Positions 7,958 through 17,120 are shown, counted from the stretch's first letter. The stretch is 64,000 nt of DNA from an uncultured Anaerolineales bacterium (GCA_937952305.1 CALFZO010000095.1:1-64000), one strand, 5' to 3'. Notes: generated by a model from the sequence alone, not told the origin. A program made the numbers and translations.

Positions 7958-9358
7958 TCAGGCGCTCACGTCGCACGCGCACCGGGGCGCGCCGCCGGCA
8001 GAGCCGGCCTGGATCTGGTCGATCGCCTGGCAGACCTGCGGCATGCGCGTCTCCACGGGCGCCTGGCCCAGGGTCAGGATCTCCTCCCAGGCGGCATCGG
8101 TCACGGCCCGCACGCCGGTCATGTTGGCGAAGACCTCGCCCGTGACCGAGTAGCCGTTCAGATGCCCGTCGGCGAAGGCGGCGATGTCCAGGTCCTGCGT
8201 CTGGGCCGGATACTCGGACTGGACGAAGCCGACCCATTCCTCCACCAGGGACGCGCGCGCCGGCTGCAGGAAGTTGGTGCGCGCCATGGCGCGCCCATAC
8301 TCGGCGCTGGTCAGGAACTTGAGCAGCTCCCAGGCGGCCTCCGGATGTTTCGTCCCGGCGAAGATGGCGTAGCCATCGGTGGTGGCCAGCGTGGTGCGCC
8401 GAACCGGTCCGGCCGGCATGGGCGCGATGCCGATCCGGAACTTCGCGGTGGTCAAGATGTCCTTGAGGGCCCAGGAACCGTCCTCGATCATGGCCACGCG
8501 CTCGGCCGCAAACGCCTGGCGCGGGGTCAACTTCTGGACGGCGAGCGAGGTGGCCATGACCTTGTCGGCCCAGTGGCGCTGGCGCAGCCATTCCAGCGCG
8601 GCGAGCGCCTCCGGTTCGGCCATCCGGCAGCGGGCCGGGTCGGCCACGTCCACGTAGGACCCGCCCCAGGCGTTGACATGCACCTGGACCCGGTCATAGA
8701 TCGGCTCGAGCATGCCGCCCCACAGGTCGGTGGCGCCGTCGCCGTCGCGATCCTGGGTCAGGCGCTGCAGCGCCGCCAGGTAATCATCGTACGTCCAGCT
8801 CTTGTCCGGGTAGGTGACTTCAAAGCGGTCGAACAGGTCTTTGTTGAAGTAGAGCGCCAGCGCGCCGTGGTACTTGGGCAGGCCGAACTGCCGGCCGTCG
8901 CGCGTGAAGAAGGCGCGGTATTGCGCGGCATCCCACTCGCTGATGGTGCCCGCTTCCAGGTCGGCGTTCACAAACTCGTTCAGATCGAGGGTGTAGCCTT
9001 GCTGCGCCCAGGCCGGAAAATAGTCACAGCAGCCCTGAAAGACGTCCGGGGCGGTGCCGGCTTCGAAGGCGCTGGGCATCTTCTCGCGCAGGCCTTCGGG
9101 GTCCGGCGTGTAGAAGACGCGGATCGTGGGGTGGCTGGCATGGAAGGTCTCCAGCATCGTTTGGGCCATCGGCGGGAACCACTCGGTGCGCCAGTCCTGA
9201 TAGACCAGCTGTACTGGACGGCTGCCGGCCGGGGTCGGCGTCGGCTGCGCCGGCGTACAGGCCGCCAGGGCGCCGCCGGCGGCCGCGGCGCCCGCCATCT
9301 TCAGAAAGGCGCGGCGCGAAAGCCGCGGGGACGCGCGTCGTTCAGATGAAGTCGCCAT
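7958..9358 (-). CDS. Sugar-type (family 1) solute-binding lipoprotein paired with a kinase
   Basis: Binding protein of 466 residues. The N-terminus has a twin-arginine motif (SRRAFLKMAG) and a lipobox at AACTP, then a Thr/Pro linker. The body shows family 1 sugar-binding features (DVFQGCCDYFPAWAQQG, GLPKYHGALALYFNKDLFD, TDGYAIFAGTKHPEAAWELLKFL). RBS GGAGAGA precedes the ATG at 9356-9358. No ABC permease or ATPase is nearby. Instead it sits between two sensor kinase genes, 10 bp upstream of one, so a role as periplasmic ligand receptor for that kinase is more likely than transport. It could still serve a permease elsewhere. Confidence 0.88.
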   Translation of the reverse strand: MATSSERRASPRLSRRAFLKMAGAAAAGGALAACTPAQPTPTPAGSRPVQLVYQDWRTEWFPPMAQTMLETFHASHPTIRVFYTPDPEGLREKMPSAFEAGTAPDVFQGCCDYFPAWAQQGYTLDLNEFVNADLEAGTISEWDAAQYRAFFTRDGRQFGLPKYHGALALYFNKDLFDRFEVTYPDKSWTYDDYLAALQRLTQDRDGDGATDLWGGMLEPIYDRVQVHVNAWGGSYVDVADPARCRMAEPEALAALEWLRQRHWADKVMATSLAVQKLTPRQAFAAERVAMIEDGSWALKDILTTAKFRIGIAPMPAGPVRRTTLATTDGYAIFAGTKHPEAAWELLKFLTSAEYGRAMARTNFLQPARASLVEEWVGFVQSEYPAQTQDLDIAAFADGHLNGYSVTGEVFANMTGVRAVTDAAWEEILTLGQAPVETRMPQVCQAIDQIQAGSAGGAPRCACDVSA

Positions 9359-9454
9359 CGCTGTCTCTCCTCTCTGGCGCCACCCGGCGAACAGGATGGA
9401 GCGCCGCAGGGTCCCGGCCGGGAGCCGCCTCTCGGTCCGGGAAGAGTTTTCCCC

Positions 9455-12400
9455 TTACAGATGGGCGGGTTCGATCTGAGACAAGCTGCTGGGCAGCCGG
9501 ACGGACAACCGCGTGCCTTGGCCCGGTGCGCTGTCGAGCGTGAACGCGCCGCCCAGCCGCTCAGCCCGTTCGCGCATGGAACGCAGGCCGAAGTGGCCTG
9601 GAAAATCGCCGTGCGTGTCGAAGCCCACGCCGTCATCCGTGATCGTCAGGACTGCGGCGGGGCCGGCCGCGCCTAGTTCCACGCGCACCCGGCGCGCCCG
9701 CGCGTGCTTGGCGATGTTGTGCATGGCCTCCTGGGCGATCCGGTAAAGCGCCTCCTTCAGGTCAAGCGGCAGGTCCGGTTCGTTCCCCAGGGCGGCCTGC
9801 ACCTCCAGGCGGTGGCGCATGCGCAATGAGTCGATCTGCTTGTTGAGCGCCACCACCAGGCCCTCGGTCTTGAGCGACTCCGGGCGCAGCTCGAAGATCA
9901 GGGCGCGCATCTCGGCCAGGCCGGCCTCGGCCAAAGAGAGCACGTAGTCCAGCGGGTCGGCCAGCACGGCCGGAGTGGAGGCGCCGCGGTCCAGCAAGGT
10001 GCGGGCGGTGCGGGCGCCCAGGGCGATGCCGTACAGGGCCTGGGAGACGGAGTCATGCAGCTCGCGGGCGAGCTTCTGGCGCTCCTCCAGGGCCGCCAGC
10101 TGGCCGGCCTGTTCATACAGGCGCGCGTTCTCGATGGCGATGGCGGCCTGGCTGGCGATCGCCAGCGCCAGGTGGGCCTGTTGTTCCGTGTAGTAACCCG
10201 GCTGGCTGTGATCCAGGCTCAACATGCCGATGACGCGTTCCTTGATCATCAGCGGCACGCCCATCCAGCAGCGGATGTAGGCATAGGTCGTATCGATCTG
10301 AGCGCCCGCCGCGGCCTGGAAGGCGAGCGCCAGCGGCGCGTTGCTGCGCACGTCGTCGATAATCACCGGGGCGCGGCGCTGAATGACTTCGCGGTTGGCG
10401 GCCGCCCGGGATAGCGAAAAGCGGAGATGGCGGGCCTGCTCGGCGGTGATCGGCCCCCGGTAATCCAGGATCGATAGTTCGTCGTCTTGCAGGGTGAAGA
10501 TCGTGGCGCCGCTGTACTCCATCACCTCCCGCAGTTGATCGAGGATCAGGCCGAGCAGTGGCTCCAGCTCCAGCATCGCGGTGACGTTGCGCGCCACCTG
10601 CAGCAGGGTGGTGAGCTGGCGCGTGCGCTCGTCGACGCGCTGTTCGAGCAACTGCTGAGCCTGGACCTGCTCGGTGACATCGCGCACGACGGCCAGGGCG
10701 TGCGGGCGGCCGCGATAGACGATCGGGGTGCCGAGCATTTCGGTCAGGAAGGGCAGGCCGTCGCGGCGCAGCGTCAACGCCAGCCCGCGAAACTCGCCGC
10801 CGTCGCGCACCGACTGTAGGAAGGCTTCCACGATGGCCTGGTGGTCGGTGTGGATGAGGTCGCCGTAGCCCAGCTGGCCCAGCGCCTCGGGCGCATAGCC
10901 GGACAGCCGGGCGGCGGCCGGGTTGCCCTCCACGATCCGGCCGTCGAGGTCCAGGATGAACAGACCGTCGTTGACCGACTCGAAGATGCTGCGGTATTGG
11001 GCCTCCCGCTCGCGCAGGGTCTGGGCGGCCTGTTGCCGCGCCGTGATGTCCTGGGTGGTGGCCAGGCCGGCCGTGATCACGCCGTGCTCGTCGCGCACGG
11101 GCAGGCTGTGCAGCAGGTAGACGCGGCCGGCGAAGGGCACCTCAAACTCGCTGGCCGCGCCGGCCAGGGTGGCGCGGAAAGGCGGCTCCAGCAGCGTCCA
11201 GACCTCGGGCGGGAAGACCTCGTAGATGGTCCGGCCCTCCAGCATGGCGCTGGACAGGCCGACGTCGGCCAGGCCGGTGCCGTCGGCGAGCGTGTAGCGC
11301 AGGTCGTGATCGAAGAGCAGCACCGCGCCGTTGGGGAAGTTCTGGGCCAGCGTGCGGTAGCGGCGCTCGCTCTCGCGCAGTGACTGCTCGCGCTGCTCCA
11401 GGGCGGCGGCCATCTGGTCGAAGGCGCGGGCCAGCTGGCCGAGTTCGCCGCGCTGCCCGCCCGGCGCCAGGCCAGTGCGCGCCTTCAGGTCGCCGGCGGC
11501 CAGGCGGCCGGTGGCGCGCAGCAGCCGGGCCACCGGCCGCACGACGAAGAACTCGCCGCCGAGGAACGTGAACAGCAGCGCCGCGCCCACCATCAGCCCG
11601 AGCACCAGCAGGTTGTTGGCCAGCGTGCGGTCGGCCTGGGCGTAGACGACGTTGACCGGGATGCCGACGTTGACGCTCAGCCGATTGCCGGCGTCGGCGT
11701 CGGGGTTCAAGGGCGTGTAGGCGAACAGGCGCCGGACGCCGTCGACGCCCGTGATCTCCAGCGTGCCTTCGCTGCGCCCGACGTCGACGTCTTCCGGCAG
11801 GGTCTCGACCGCGAAAGTCTGGCCCACCCAGCGTTCCGGCTCCGGGTAACGGGCCAGGATCAGGCCGGCCGGGTCAAGCACGCTCAGCGTGGAGCCGGCC
11901 GGCAGTTCGGCCTCGGACGCCACGGCGTTCAGCCAGCTCAGGTCCAGCGTCGCGAACAGCATCAGGCGGACCTCGCCGCCGAAGTCCAGCACCGGGTAGA
12001 CGACGTTCAGGAAGGCCTGGTTCAGGGCCGGATCGATGGCGGCCTCGCCGAGCGTGAAATCCAGCGTGCTCAGGGCGCGCTGAAAGTACGGGCGGTCGGC
12101 TACGTTGACGGGACCGCTGACCGGCTCGACGCTGCACGTGATGCTGCCGTCCGGCGCGATGACGCCCAGGTTGGCGTAGCGCGGGTAGGCCTGCAGATAC
12201 TGGGCGCGCAGGTCGTTGAACACGACGCTGCAAGCCAGGGTCGGGCCGCTGCGCAGGCTGGGGGCCTGGGCCAGCGCCACCAGGATCTGACGGGCCTGCT
12301 CCAGCAGCACCGCCTGGTCGCGGGCCGCCCGGCGCACGACGCGCAGGGCCTCGGCCTCCGCCGCGTCGGCCGCCGCGGCGCGGTCACGCGAGGCCGCGAA

Positions 12401-12493
12401 CCACATGAAGGCGCTGGCCGGGATCACGGCCAGCAGCACGAGGAAGAAGAGCCGGAAGCGGAGGCTGGAGAACTGGATCCGCGGTGTGCGCAT
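9455..12493 (-). CDS. Membrane sensor histidine kinase (Cache-HAMP-PAS-PAS-GAF-HisKA_3-HATPase)
   Basis: Sensor kinase of 1012 residues. TM1 lies at about 12-33. A Cache-type extracytoplasmic domain (DRPYFQRALSTLDF) leads to TM2 near residues 288-312 and HAMP (RLLRATGRLAAGDLKART). Two PAS domains follow (ESERRYRTLAQNFPNG and EREAQYRSIFESVNDGLFI), each followed by a PAC-type segment. One GAF domain precedes the kinase core. The phosphoacceptor His is in RELHDSVSQ (about residue 813), and the ATPase motifs are AMHNIAKHA and DDGVGFD. It is the partner of the lipoprotein gene 12504-13874, which ends 10 bp upstream. The input half differs from the 4153-7947 kinase while the kinase half is nearly the same, consistent with duplication and domain shuffling. 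Confidence 0.93.
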   Translation of the reverse strand: MRTPRIQFSSLRFRLFFLVLLAVIPASAFMWFAASRDRAAAADAAEAEALRVVRRAARDQAVLLEQARQILVALAQAPSLRSGPTLACSVVFNDLRAQYLQAYPRYANLGVIAPDGSITCSVEPVSGPVNVADRPYFQRALSTLDFTLGEAAIDPALNQAFLNVVYPVLDFGGEVRLMLFATLDLSWLNAVASEAELPAGSTLSVLDPAGLILARYPEPERWVGQTFAVETLPEDVDVGRSEGTLEITGVDGVRRLFAYTPLNPDADAGNRLSVNVGIPVNVVYAQADRTLANNLLVLGLMVGAALLFTFLGGEFFVVRPVARLLRATGRLAAGDLKARTGLAPGGQRGELGQLARAFDQMAAALEQREQSLRESERRYRTLAQNFPNGAVLLFDHDLRYTLADGTGLADVGLSSAMLEGRTIYEVFPPEVWTLLEPPFRATLAGAASEFEVPFAGRVYLLHSLPVRDEHGVITAGLATTQDITARQQAAQTLREREAQYRSIFESVNDGLFILDLDGRIVEGNPAAARLSGYAPEALGQLGYGDLIHTDHQAIVEAFLQSVRDGGEFRGLALTLRRDGLPFLTEMLGTPIVYRGRPHALAVVRDVTEQVQAQQLLEQRVDERTRQLTTLLQVARNVTAMLELEPLLGLILDQLREVMEYSGATIFTLQDDELSILDYRGPITAEQARHLRFSLSRAAANREVIQRRAPVIIDDVRSNAPLALAFQAAAGAQIDTTYAYIRCWMGVPLMIKERVIGMLSLDHSQPGYYTEQQAHLALAIASQAAIAIENARLYEQAGQLAALEERQKLARELHDSVSQALYGIALGARTARTLLDRGASTPAVLADPLDYVLSLAEAGLAEMRALIFELRPESLKTEGLVVALNKQIDSLRMRHRLEVQAALGNEPDLPLDLKEALYRIAQEAMHNIAKHARARRVRVELGAAGPAAVLTITDDGVGFDTHGDFPGHFGLRSMRERAERLGGAFTLDSAPGQGTRLSVRLPSSLSQIEPAHL

Positions 12494-12503
12494 GGTGGCT
12501 GGC

Positions 12504-13874
12504 TCAGCGGTCCCAGCGCCCGGATAGCAGCGGCGCGGCCGCCGCGACGGCCTGGGCCAGCGCTTCGGCGGCCGTGGCCCGGCCGGCCCAGATGCTGTCC
12601 ACGGCGGGCTGGATGACCTCGGCCGTGATGCGGCCGAAATTCTTCACGTAGTAATGCGGCGCCCGGACGACGCAGCAGAGCGTGTAGTCCACCAACGCGT
12701 CCCGTGCTTCGGCCGGGTGGGCGGGGTTGTCCAGCCAGGCCGTGATCAGGTCGGGGTCGGTGTAATAGTTTTTTTGCAGCGGCATCCACAGGCCGCGCGC
12801 GTACAGATCCACGCTGCCGGGGTCGTTGTGGAACTTGTAGAACTTCAGCGCGGCCTCGCGCTGCGCCGTGCCCGCGAAGATCACGGTCGGGCTGCCCAGG
12901 ATCACGGTGCGCGGTTCCTTCAGCTTCGGCAAGACCGCCACGCCGATGTCCAGCCCCTGCCGGCTGGCGTAGTCCAGGAGCTTCCACTGGCCGCGGATGT
13001 CCATGGCCAGCTGGCCGGTCTGCAGCAGCGTGTCGCTGGACGGCAAGGCCCGCTGCCGGGTGGGATCCGGCATGACGCCGTGGACCCACATCAGGTCGGC
13101 CAGTTTCTGGACGGCCTCCACGGCCGCCGGCGAGTCCAGCAGCAGGCGGGTGGCGCTCTCGTCCACCACCTCGCCGCCGTTGCTGTAGATGAAGGGGAAG
13201 TAGCCGTACCAGAAGTCTTTGTCGAAGGACACGCCGTAGACCTGCACCTGGTCCGGGTCGAAGCCGGGCTCGCCCGGGTGGCGGCCGTTCACGTCCACGG
13301 TCAGGCGCCGGGCGACGTCCAGGAACTCGTCCCAGGTCCAGGCGTCCTCGGCGCGGGCCGGCGGGTAGGGCAGGCCGGCCTGGTCGAAGACGGCGCGGTT
13401 ATAGAACAGCAGGATGATCTCGCTGGCGGTGCTGGTGCCGAGCGTGCGGCCGGGCGCGAAGTAGTAGAACGTCTCCGGCAGGCGTGCGCCCAGGTCGGCG
13501 TCGCTCTGGACGATCTCGGTCAGGTCCAGCAGCTTGCCCTGGCTGGCCCACTCGGCCGCGTGGGTCTCGAACAGGTAACCGACGTCGGGCGGGGTCCCCT
13601 CGGCCAGCAGCGCCGAAACCTGGGCCAGGTATTCGGTGTTGGGGAAGTGCTGGGCGTCCACGCGGATGCCGGGGTTGGCGGCCTCAAAGGCGCGCACCAT
13701 GCGCCCGATGGCCTCCTTCTCCACCGGGGAGCCCCAGTAGGTGAAGCGCAGCGTGATCGGTTCCGGCGTGGCCGCCGGGCCAAAGGGCGCCTGACAGGCG
13801 GTGACGATCAACAGACCGGCCAGGGCGGCCCAGACGGTTGGCCGCCGCTGCGGAGGACGGGGTACAGAATGCAT
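12504..13874 (-). CDS. Sugar-type (family 1) solute-binding lipoprotein paired with a kinase
   Basis: Binding protein of 456 residues. It has a Sec-type lipoprotein signal (hydrophobic AALAGLLIVTACQAP, Cys near residue 28), unlike the Tat-type signal of its paralogue at 7958. Family 1 features include ITLRFTYWGSPVEKEAI, LLFYNRAVFDQAGLPYP and the tail QKNYYTDPDLITAWL. No permease gene accompanies it; the next gene is a Cache-containing kinase. The same SBP-then-kinase order occurs twice in the operon. It likely binds a sugar or related solute, but the ligand cannot be read from the sequence. Confidence 0.87.
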   Translation of the reverse strand: MHSVPRPPQRRPTVWAALAGLLIVTACQAPFGPAATPEPITLRFTYWGSPVEKEAIGRMVRAFEAANPGIRVDAQHFPNTEYLAQVSALLAEGTPPDVGYLFETHAAEWASQGKLLDLTEIVQSDADLGARLPETFYYFAPGRTLGTSTASEIILLFYNRAVFDQAGLPYPPARAEDAWTWDEFLDVARRLTVDVNGRHPGEPGFDPDQVQVYGVSFDKDFWYGYFPFIYSNGGEVVDESATRLLLDSPAAVEAVQKLADLMWVHGVMPDPTRQRALPSSDTLLQTGQLAMDIRGQWKLLDYASRQGLDIGVAVLPKLKEPRTVILGSPTVIFAGTAQREAALKFYKFHNDPGSVDLYARGLWMPLQKNYYTDPDLITAWLDNPAHPAEARDALVDYTLCCVVRAPHYYVKNFGRITAEVIQPAVDSIWAGRATAAEALAQAVAAAAPLLSGRWDR

Positions 13875-13913
13875 CCCTTCACCCTCTCAGGGCTGGCGCC
13901 GGACCGGCGGCCG

Positions 13914-14558
13914 TCAGGTCTGGGCCGTGTCGGTGGACACCAAGCCGATGCGCACGGCGTACAGCGCCGCCTGGGTGCGGCTGGGGACGCCGAGCTTGGC
14001 CAGGATGTTGCTGACGTGCGTCTTGACGGTCTTCTCGCCGATAGTCAGCGACTGGGCGATCTCTTTGTTGGACTGTCCGCGCGCCAGCAGCCGCAGCACC
14101 TCGGTCTCGCGTTCGGTCAGCGTCTCCGGGCTCTCCGGGGCCTTGACCTCGCGCATCAGGCGCGCGGCGGCCTGCGGCGAGAGCTGCACCTGGCCGGCGG
14201 CCGCCGCCTTGATGGCGCGGCACAACTCCTCGGCCTGCGTGTCTTTGAGCAGGTAGCCGATGGCGCCGGCGCGCACGGCGCCGATGACCTTCTCGTCTTC
14301 CAGCACGCTGGTCAGGGCGATGATCTCCGTCTCCGGCAGCTCGCGCCGCAGCACGCCGATGGCCGTGATGCCGTCCATCACCGGCATGAGCAGGTCCATC
14401 AGGACCACATCCGGCTTAAGCTCCTTGGCCAGGCGCACGGCCTCGGCGCCGTTCTCGGCTTCGCCGATGACCTCCAGGCCCGCCTCCAGCGCCAGAAACA
14501 TGCGCAGACCCTGGCGCACGACGGTGTGATCGTCAACCAGCAGAATTCGGATAGGCAT
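13914..14558 (-). CDS. NarL-family response regulator (REC-LuxR HTH)
   Basis: DNA-binding response regulator of 214 residues. The REC domain (1-120) has the acidic pair DDH, the phosphoacceptor Asp in VVLMDLLMP and Lys in YLLKDTQ. The LuxR helix-turn-helix is LTERETEVLRLLARGQSNKEI with THVSNILAKL near residues 150-205. RBS GGGAGA precedes the ATG at 14556-14558. It follows the REC-SpoIIE gene and precedes the two SBP-kinase pairs, so both kinases probably phosphorylate this protein and/or its neighbour. Both kinases carry the HisKA_3 domain, which is the usual partner of NarL-type regulators. Confidence 0.94.
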   Translation of the reverse strand: MPIRILLVDDHTVVRQGLRMFLALEAGLEVIGEAENGAEAVRLAKELKPDVVLMDLLMPVMDGITAIGVLRRELPETEIIALTSVLEDEKVIGAVRAGAIGYLLKDTQAEELCRAIKAAAAGQVQLSPQAAARLMREVKAPESPETLTERETEVLRLLARGQSNKEIAQSLTIGEKTVKTHVSNILAKLGVPSRTQAALYAVRIGLVSTDTAQT

Positions 14559-14611
14559 GTGAATGTCTCCCGGAACCTCGCAGGATCGATATCGAGCAGC
14601 GCCCGCCCGCG

Positions 14612-16447
14612 TCAGAGGCGCTGGATGGCGACCAGGGTGTAATCGTCGGCCTGAGGCGCGCCGGCGCTGAAAGCCTTCACGGCAGACAGGATCGCGTCGA
14701 GGACGGCGTCCGCGCCGCGATGCGCGACCGCCGCCACCTCTTCGTGCAGCCGGGCCTCGCCGAACAGGTCGAAGGCCGGGTTGAGGGCCTCGCTGATGCC
14801 GTCGGTGTAAAGCACCAGGACGTCCCCGGACGCCAGGTCGAGCGTGTGCTCATCCACGTCCAGGGGCGAGGCCAGGCCGAGCACCATGCCGCCGCCCGCC
14901 AACTCCTCCAGGCTGCCGGTGCCCGCCCGCCACCAGATCGGCCGGTTGTGGCCGGCGCTGGTGTAGCTCAGCCGGCCGGTGGCCGTATCCAGGATGGCGT
15001 AGAACGCGCTGATGAAGTGGCTGGTCTCGTTGCCCTTCATGATCTCGTCGTTGGCGCGCTGCAGTGTCCGTGCCGTCCCGGCTTCCGCGCGGGCCGCGGT
15101 CCGGATCAGGGCCCGGCTGTGGGCCATGAACAGCGCCGCCGCCGTGCCCTTCCCGGAGACGTCGGCGATCAGCAGGCCGAGGCGCTCGGGCGTGCGCGGC
15201 AGTTCAATGAAGTCGTACAGGTCGCCGCCGATCAGGCGCGCCGCCTGATACGCGGCCGCGAACTGCCAGCCCGGCACGCGGGGACAGCTCTCCGGCAGCA
15301 GGCTGAGCTGGATCTGCCGGGCGGCGGCCAGGTCCTCTTCCAGGCCGAGCTGCTGCTGCTCGGCCACATGCAGGCGCGCCTGTTCCAGCAGCAGCGCCGC
15401 CTGGTTGGCGAGCAGGCGCAGGAAGCGCAGCTCCTCCTCGCCCAATTGGCGCGGCTGGCGGCTGTCCAGCGAGAGCACCCCGATTGCGCGGCCCTCGGCC
15501 AGCAGCGGGATCAGCGCCTGACCGCGGAAGCCCTCCGCCTGCCAGTACGCCTGCGGGCCGGCTCCGCCGGCGGGCCCGGCCTCGCCGGACAGGTCGGCGC
15601 ATTGCCAGGGCTGCTGTGAGCGCATCACCCGGCCGGGGCCGGCCTCGTCGGCAATGGGCACCAGCCAGCCAGCCGCCACCGGGTCCTGGCGCCAGCCGCT
15701 GGCGGCGCGGAAACGCAGCTGGCCGGGCGGGTCGCCGGTCAGCAGCAGCGCGCAGGCGTCGGCGGGCAGCAGCCGCGGCGTTTCGTTGACCAGGAACGCC
15801 ATCAGCGCTTCCGGTTCGGAATGGTCCAGCAGGCGGTTGGAGAAATCCAGCAGGGCGGCCTGGGTCTGGTTCGCCAGCCGCAGCTTGTCCAGGATGTCGC
15901 TGATGTGGCCGCGCACCGCCGGCTCGCTGACCAGCAGCTGCGTGGCGATCTGGCGGTCGGACAGGCCCTGGGCGGCCAGGCGCAGCACCTGGCTCTCACG
16001 ATCGGTAAAGGGCTCGCCAGCCTCCGGGCTGCGCGTCTCCATGAGCAGGCGCGCGGCCACCTGCGGCGAGAGCTGGGCCTGGCCGGCCGCCGCCGCCTTG
16101 ATGGCGCGGCGCAGTTCGTCGGCCTCGGTGTCCTTGAGCAGGTAGCCGATGGCGCCCGCCTGGAAGACCGCGGTCACGGCCGTGTCCTCCAGGACACTGG
16201 TGAGCACGATGACGTGCACGTCCGGCAGCTGCTGCCGGATGGCGGCCGTGGCCTCCAGGCCGGTCATCACCGGCATCAACAGGTCCATGAGCACGACGTC
16301 CGGCCGGTGCTGGAGGGCCAGTTGGACAGCTTCGGCGCCCTGAGTGGCCTCGCCCACGACCTTCAGTTCAGGGTCAAGGCTCAGGAACATCCGTAGGCCT
16401 TGGCGGACAACGCTGTGGTCATCGGCGAGCAGGATTCGTATGGGCAT
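14612..16447 (-). CDS. Response regulator-phosphatase fusion (REC-LuxR HTH-GAF-SpoIIE/PP2C)
   Basis: 611 residues from the ATG at 16445-16447; an in-frame TTG lies 15 nt upstream at 16460-16462. REC (1-120) has VVLMDLLMP and YLLKDTEA. A LuxR-type HTH follows (DRESQVLRLAAQGLSDRQI, GHISDILDKL; about 145-205), then GAF (about 210-350) and a PP2C-like SpoIIE domain. The latter has all metal-binding Asp motifs: GGDLYDF, ADVSGKG, LYTDGIS and ADDYTL. Most RsbU/SpoIIE regulators join REC directly to GAF/PP2C, so the internal HTH is unusual. The phosphatase suggests output to an anti-sigma factor antagonist, which is not encoded in this window. As first gene of the operon it is probably phosphorylated by the downstream kinases. 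Confidence 0.9.
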   Translation of the reverse strand: MPIRILLADDHSVVRQGLRMFLSLDPELKVVGEATQGAEAVQLALQHRPDVVLMDLLMPVMTGLEATAAIRQQLPDVHVIVLTSVLEDTAVTAVFQAGAIGYLLKDTEADELRRAIKAAAAGQAQLSPQVAARLLMETRSPEAGEPFTDRESQVLRLAAQGLSDRQIATQLLVSEPAVRGHISDILDKLRLANQTQAALLDFSNRLLDHSEPEALMAFLVNETPRLLPADACALLLTGDPPGQLRFRAASGWRQDPVAAGWLVPIADEAGPGRVMRSQQPWQCADLSGEAGPAGGAGPQAYWQAEGFRGQALIPLLAEGRAIGVLSLDSRQPRQLGEEELRFLRLLANQAALLLEQARLHVAEQQQLGLEEDLAAARQIQLSLLPESCPRVPGWQFAAAYQAARLIGGDLYDFIELPRTPERLGLLIADVSGKGTAAALFMAHSRALIRTAARAEAGTARTLQRANDEIMKGNETSHFISAFYAILDTATGRLSYTSAGHNRPIWWRAGTGSLEELAGGGMVLGLASPLDVDEHTLDLASGDVLVLYTDGISEALNPAFDLFGEARLHEEVAAVAHRGADAVLDAILSAVKAFSAGAPQADDYTLVAIQRL

Positions 16448-16467
16448 GGACACTGTCGGCAAATCGG

Positions 16468-16473
16468 ATTATA
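16468..16473 (-). promoter_or_regulatory. -10 element TATAAT for the six-gene signalling operon
   Basis: A perfect TATAAT on the minus strand lies 20 bp upstream of the ATG at 16447 and 5 bp upstream of an in-frame TTG (16462). No good -35 is seen at the expected place. Transcription would start at about 16461, leaving a leader of about 14 nt without a Shine-Dalgarno sequence. Confidence 0.55.
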
Positions 16474-16611
16474 GCATCGGATTTCCGGCCGCTCCGCCGG
16501 TTGGCCAGCCGATCCGCGCCGCTGGACCCAGTTGGCCTCCGGCCAAAGACCGACGGCCGCTTCACCGCCACGGCGGATGCCGGCGCCATTCACATCTGTC
16601 ATGATGACGCC

Positions 16612-16809
16612 ATGGAAACGTCATCGGGCACCGGGCTGCGCCGCTCCTTGCGGGCGCTGGATCAGGTCCAAGCCTCGTTGGAGGACCGTCCGGGGGCGGG
16701 CGCATGGAGCACGGAGCTTCTGCGCGCGCTGATGACGGCGCTGGCTCTGGCCCTGGGGCTGACTCTGTTCGCCGAGGCGGATGGGTCAGACGAGGCCGGG
16801 CCGCCCTGA
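16612..16809 (+). CDS. Possible 65-residue single-span membrane protein
   Basis: Short open frame starting ATGGAAACG, with an amphipathic N-terminus (LRRSLRALDQVQASLEDRP), one hydrophobic segment (LLRALMTALALALGLTLFA, about residues 37-55) and an acidic tail. There is no clear ribosome-binding site and no recognised family. It fills part of the roughly 670-bp gap between the signalling operon and the receiver gene. It may be a chance frame in GC-rich DNA. Confidence 0.25.
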   Translation: METSSGTGLRRSLRALDQVQASLEDRPGAGAWSTELLRALMTALALALGLTLFAEADGSDEAGPP

Positions 16810-17120
16810 GTCTCGGGCGCCAAGCTGAGTAGGATAGCAAATCGCAGCGGGTTCCGCCTCAGACTTTGGGCGGAGCCGCCGTGCGACCTTGGCCGGATGC
16901 CGCCAGGGCGCTGGGTTGCTAGGCTTAAATCGGCATCCTTACGGGAGGTGGCCCGGCCGCCATCTTCCTCCTGGCTTGCCATGCGGGCCGGACGTGCGCC
17001 GTTGCGGCCCACACGCAGCATGAACGAAGCGATGGGTGCAAGACGCCGGGCAGGCATGGCCATGGCGAGGAGTGGCACTGCGCCGAATGGGCGCTGGTGG
17101 GCCGGTCCAGTATTCAGGTG
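16810..17120. other. Intergenic region without a supported gene
   Basis: No convincing coding frame, RNA gene or terminator is visible. The minus-strand frame crossing it has low-complexity composition and opposes the receiver gene. Transcription of the receiver gene at 17121 must start here, but I see no consensus promoter. Confidence 0.5.

Noticed and set aside
12654..14642. 662-codon plus-strand open frame
   Set aside because: Antisense to a lipoprotein and a response regulator gene, crossing gene boundaries; no motifs.
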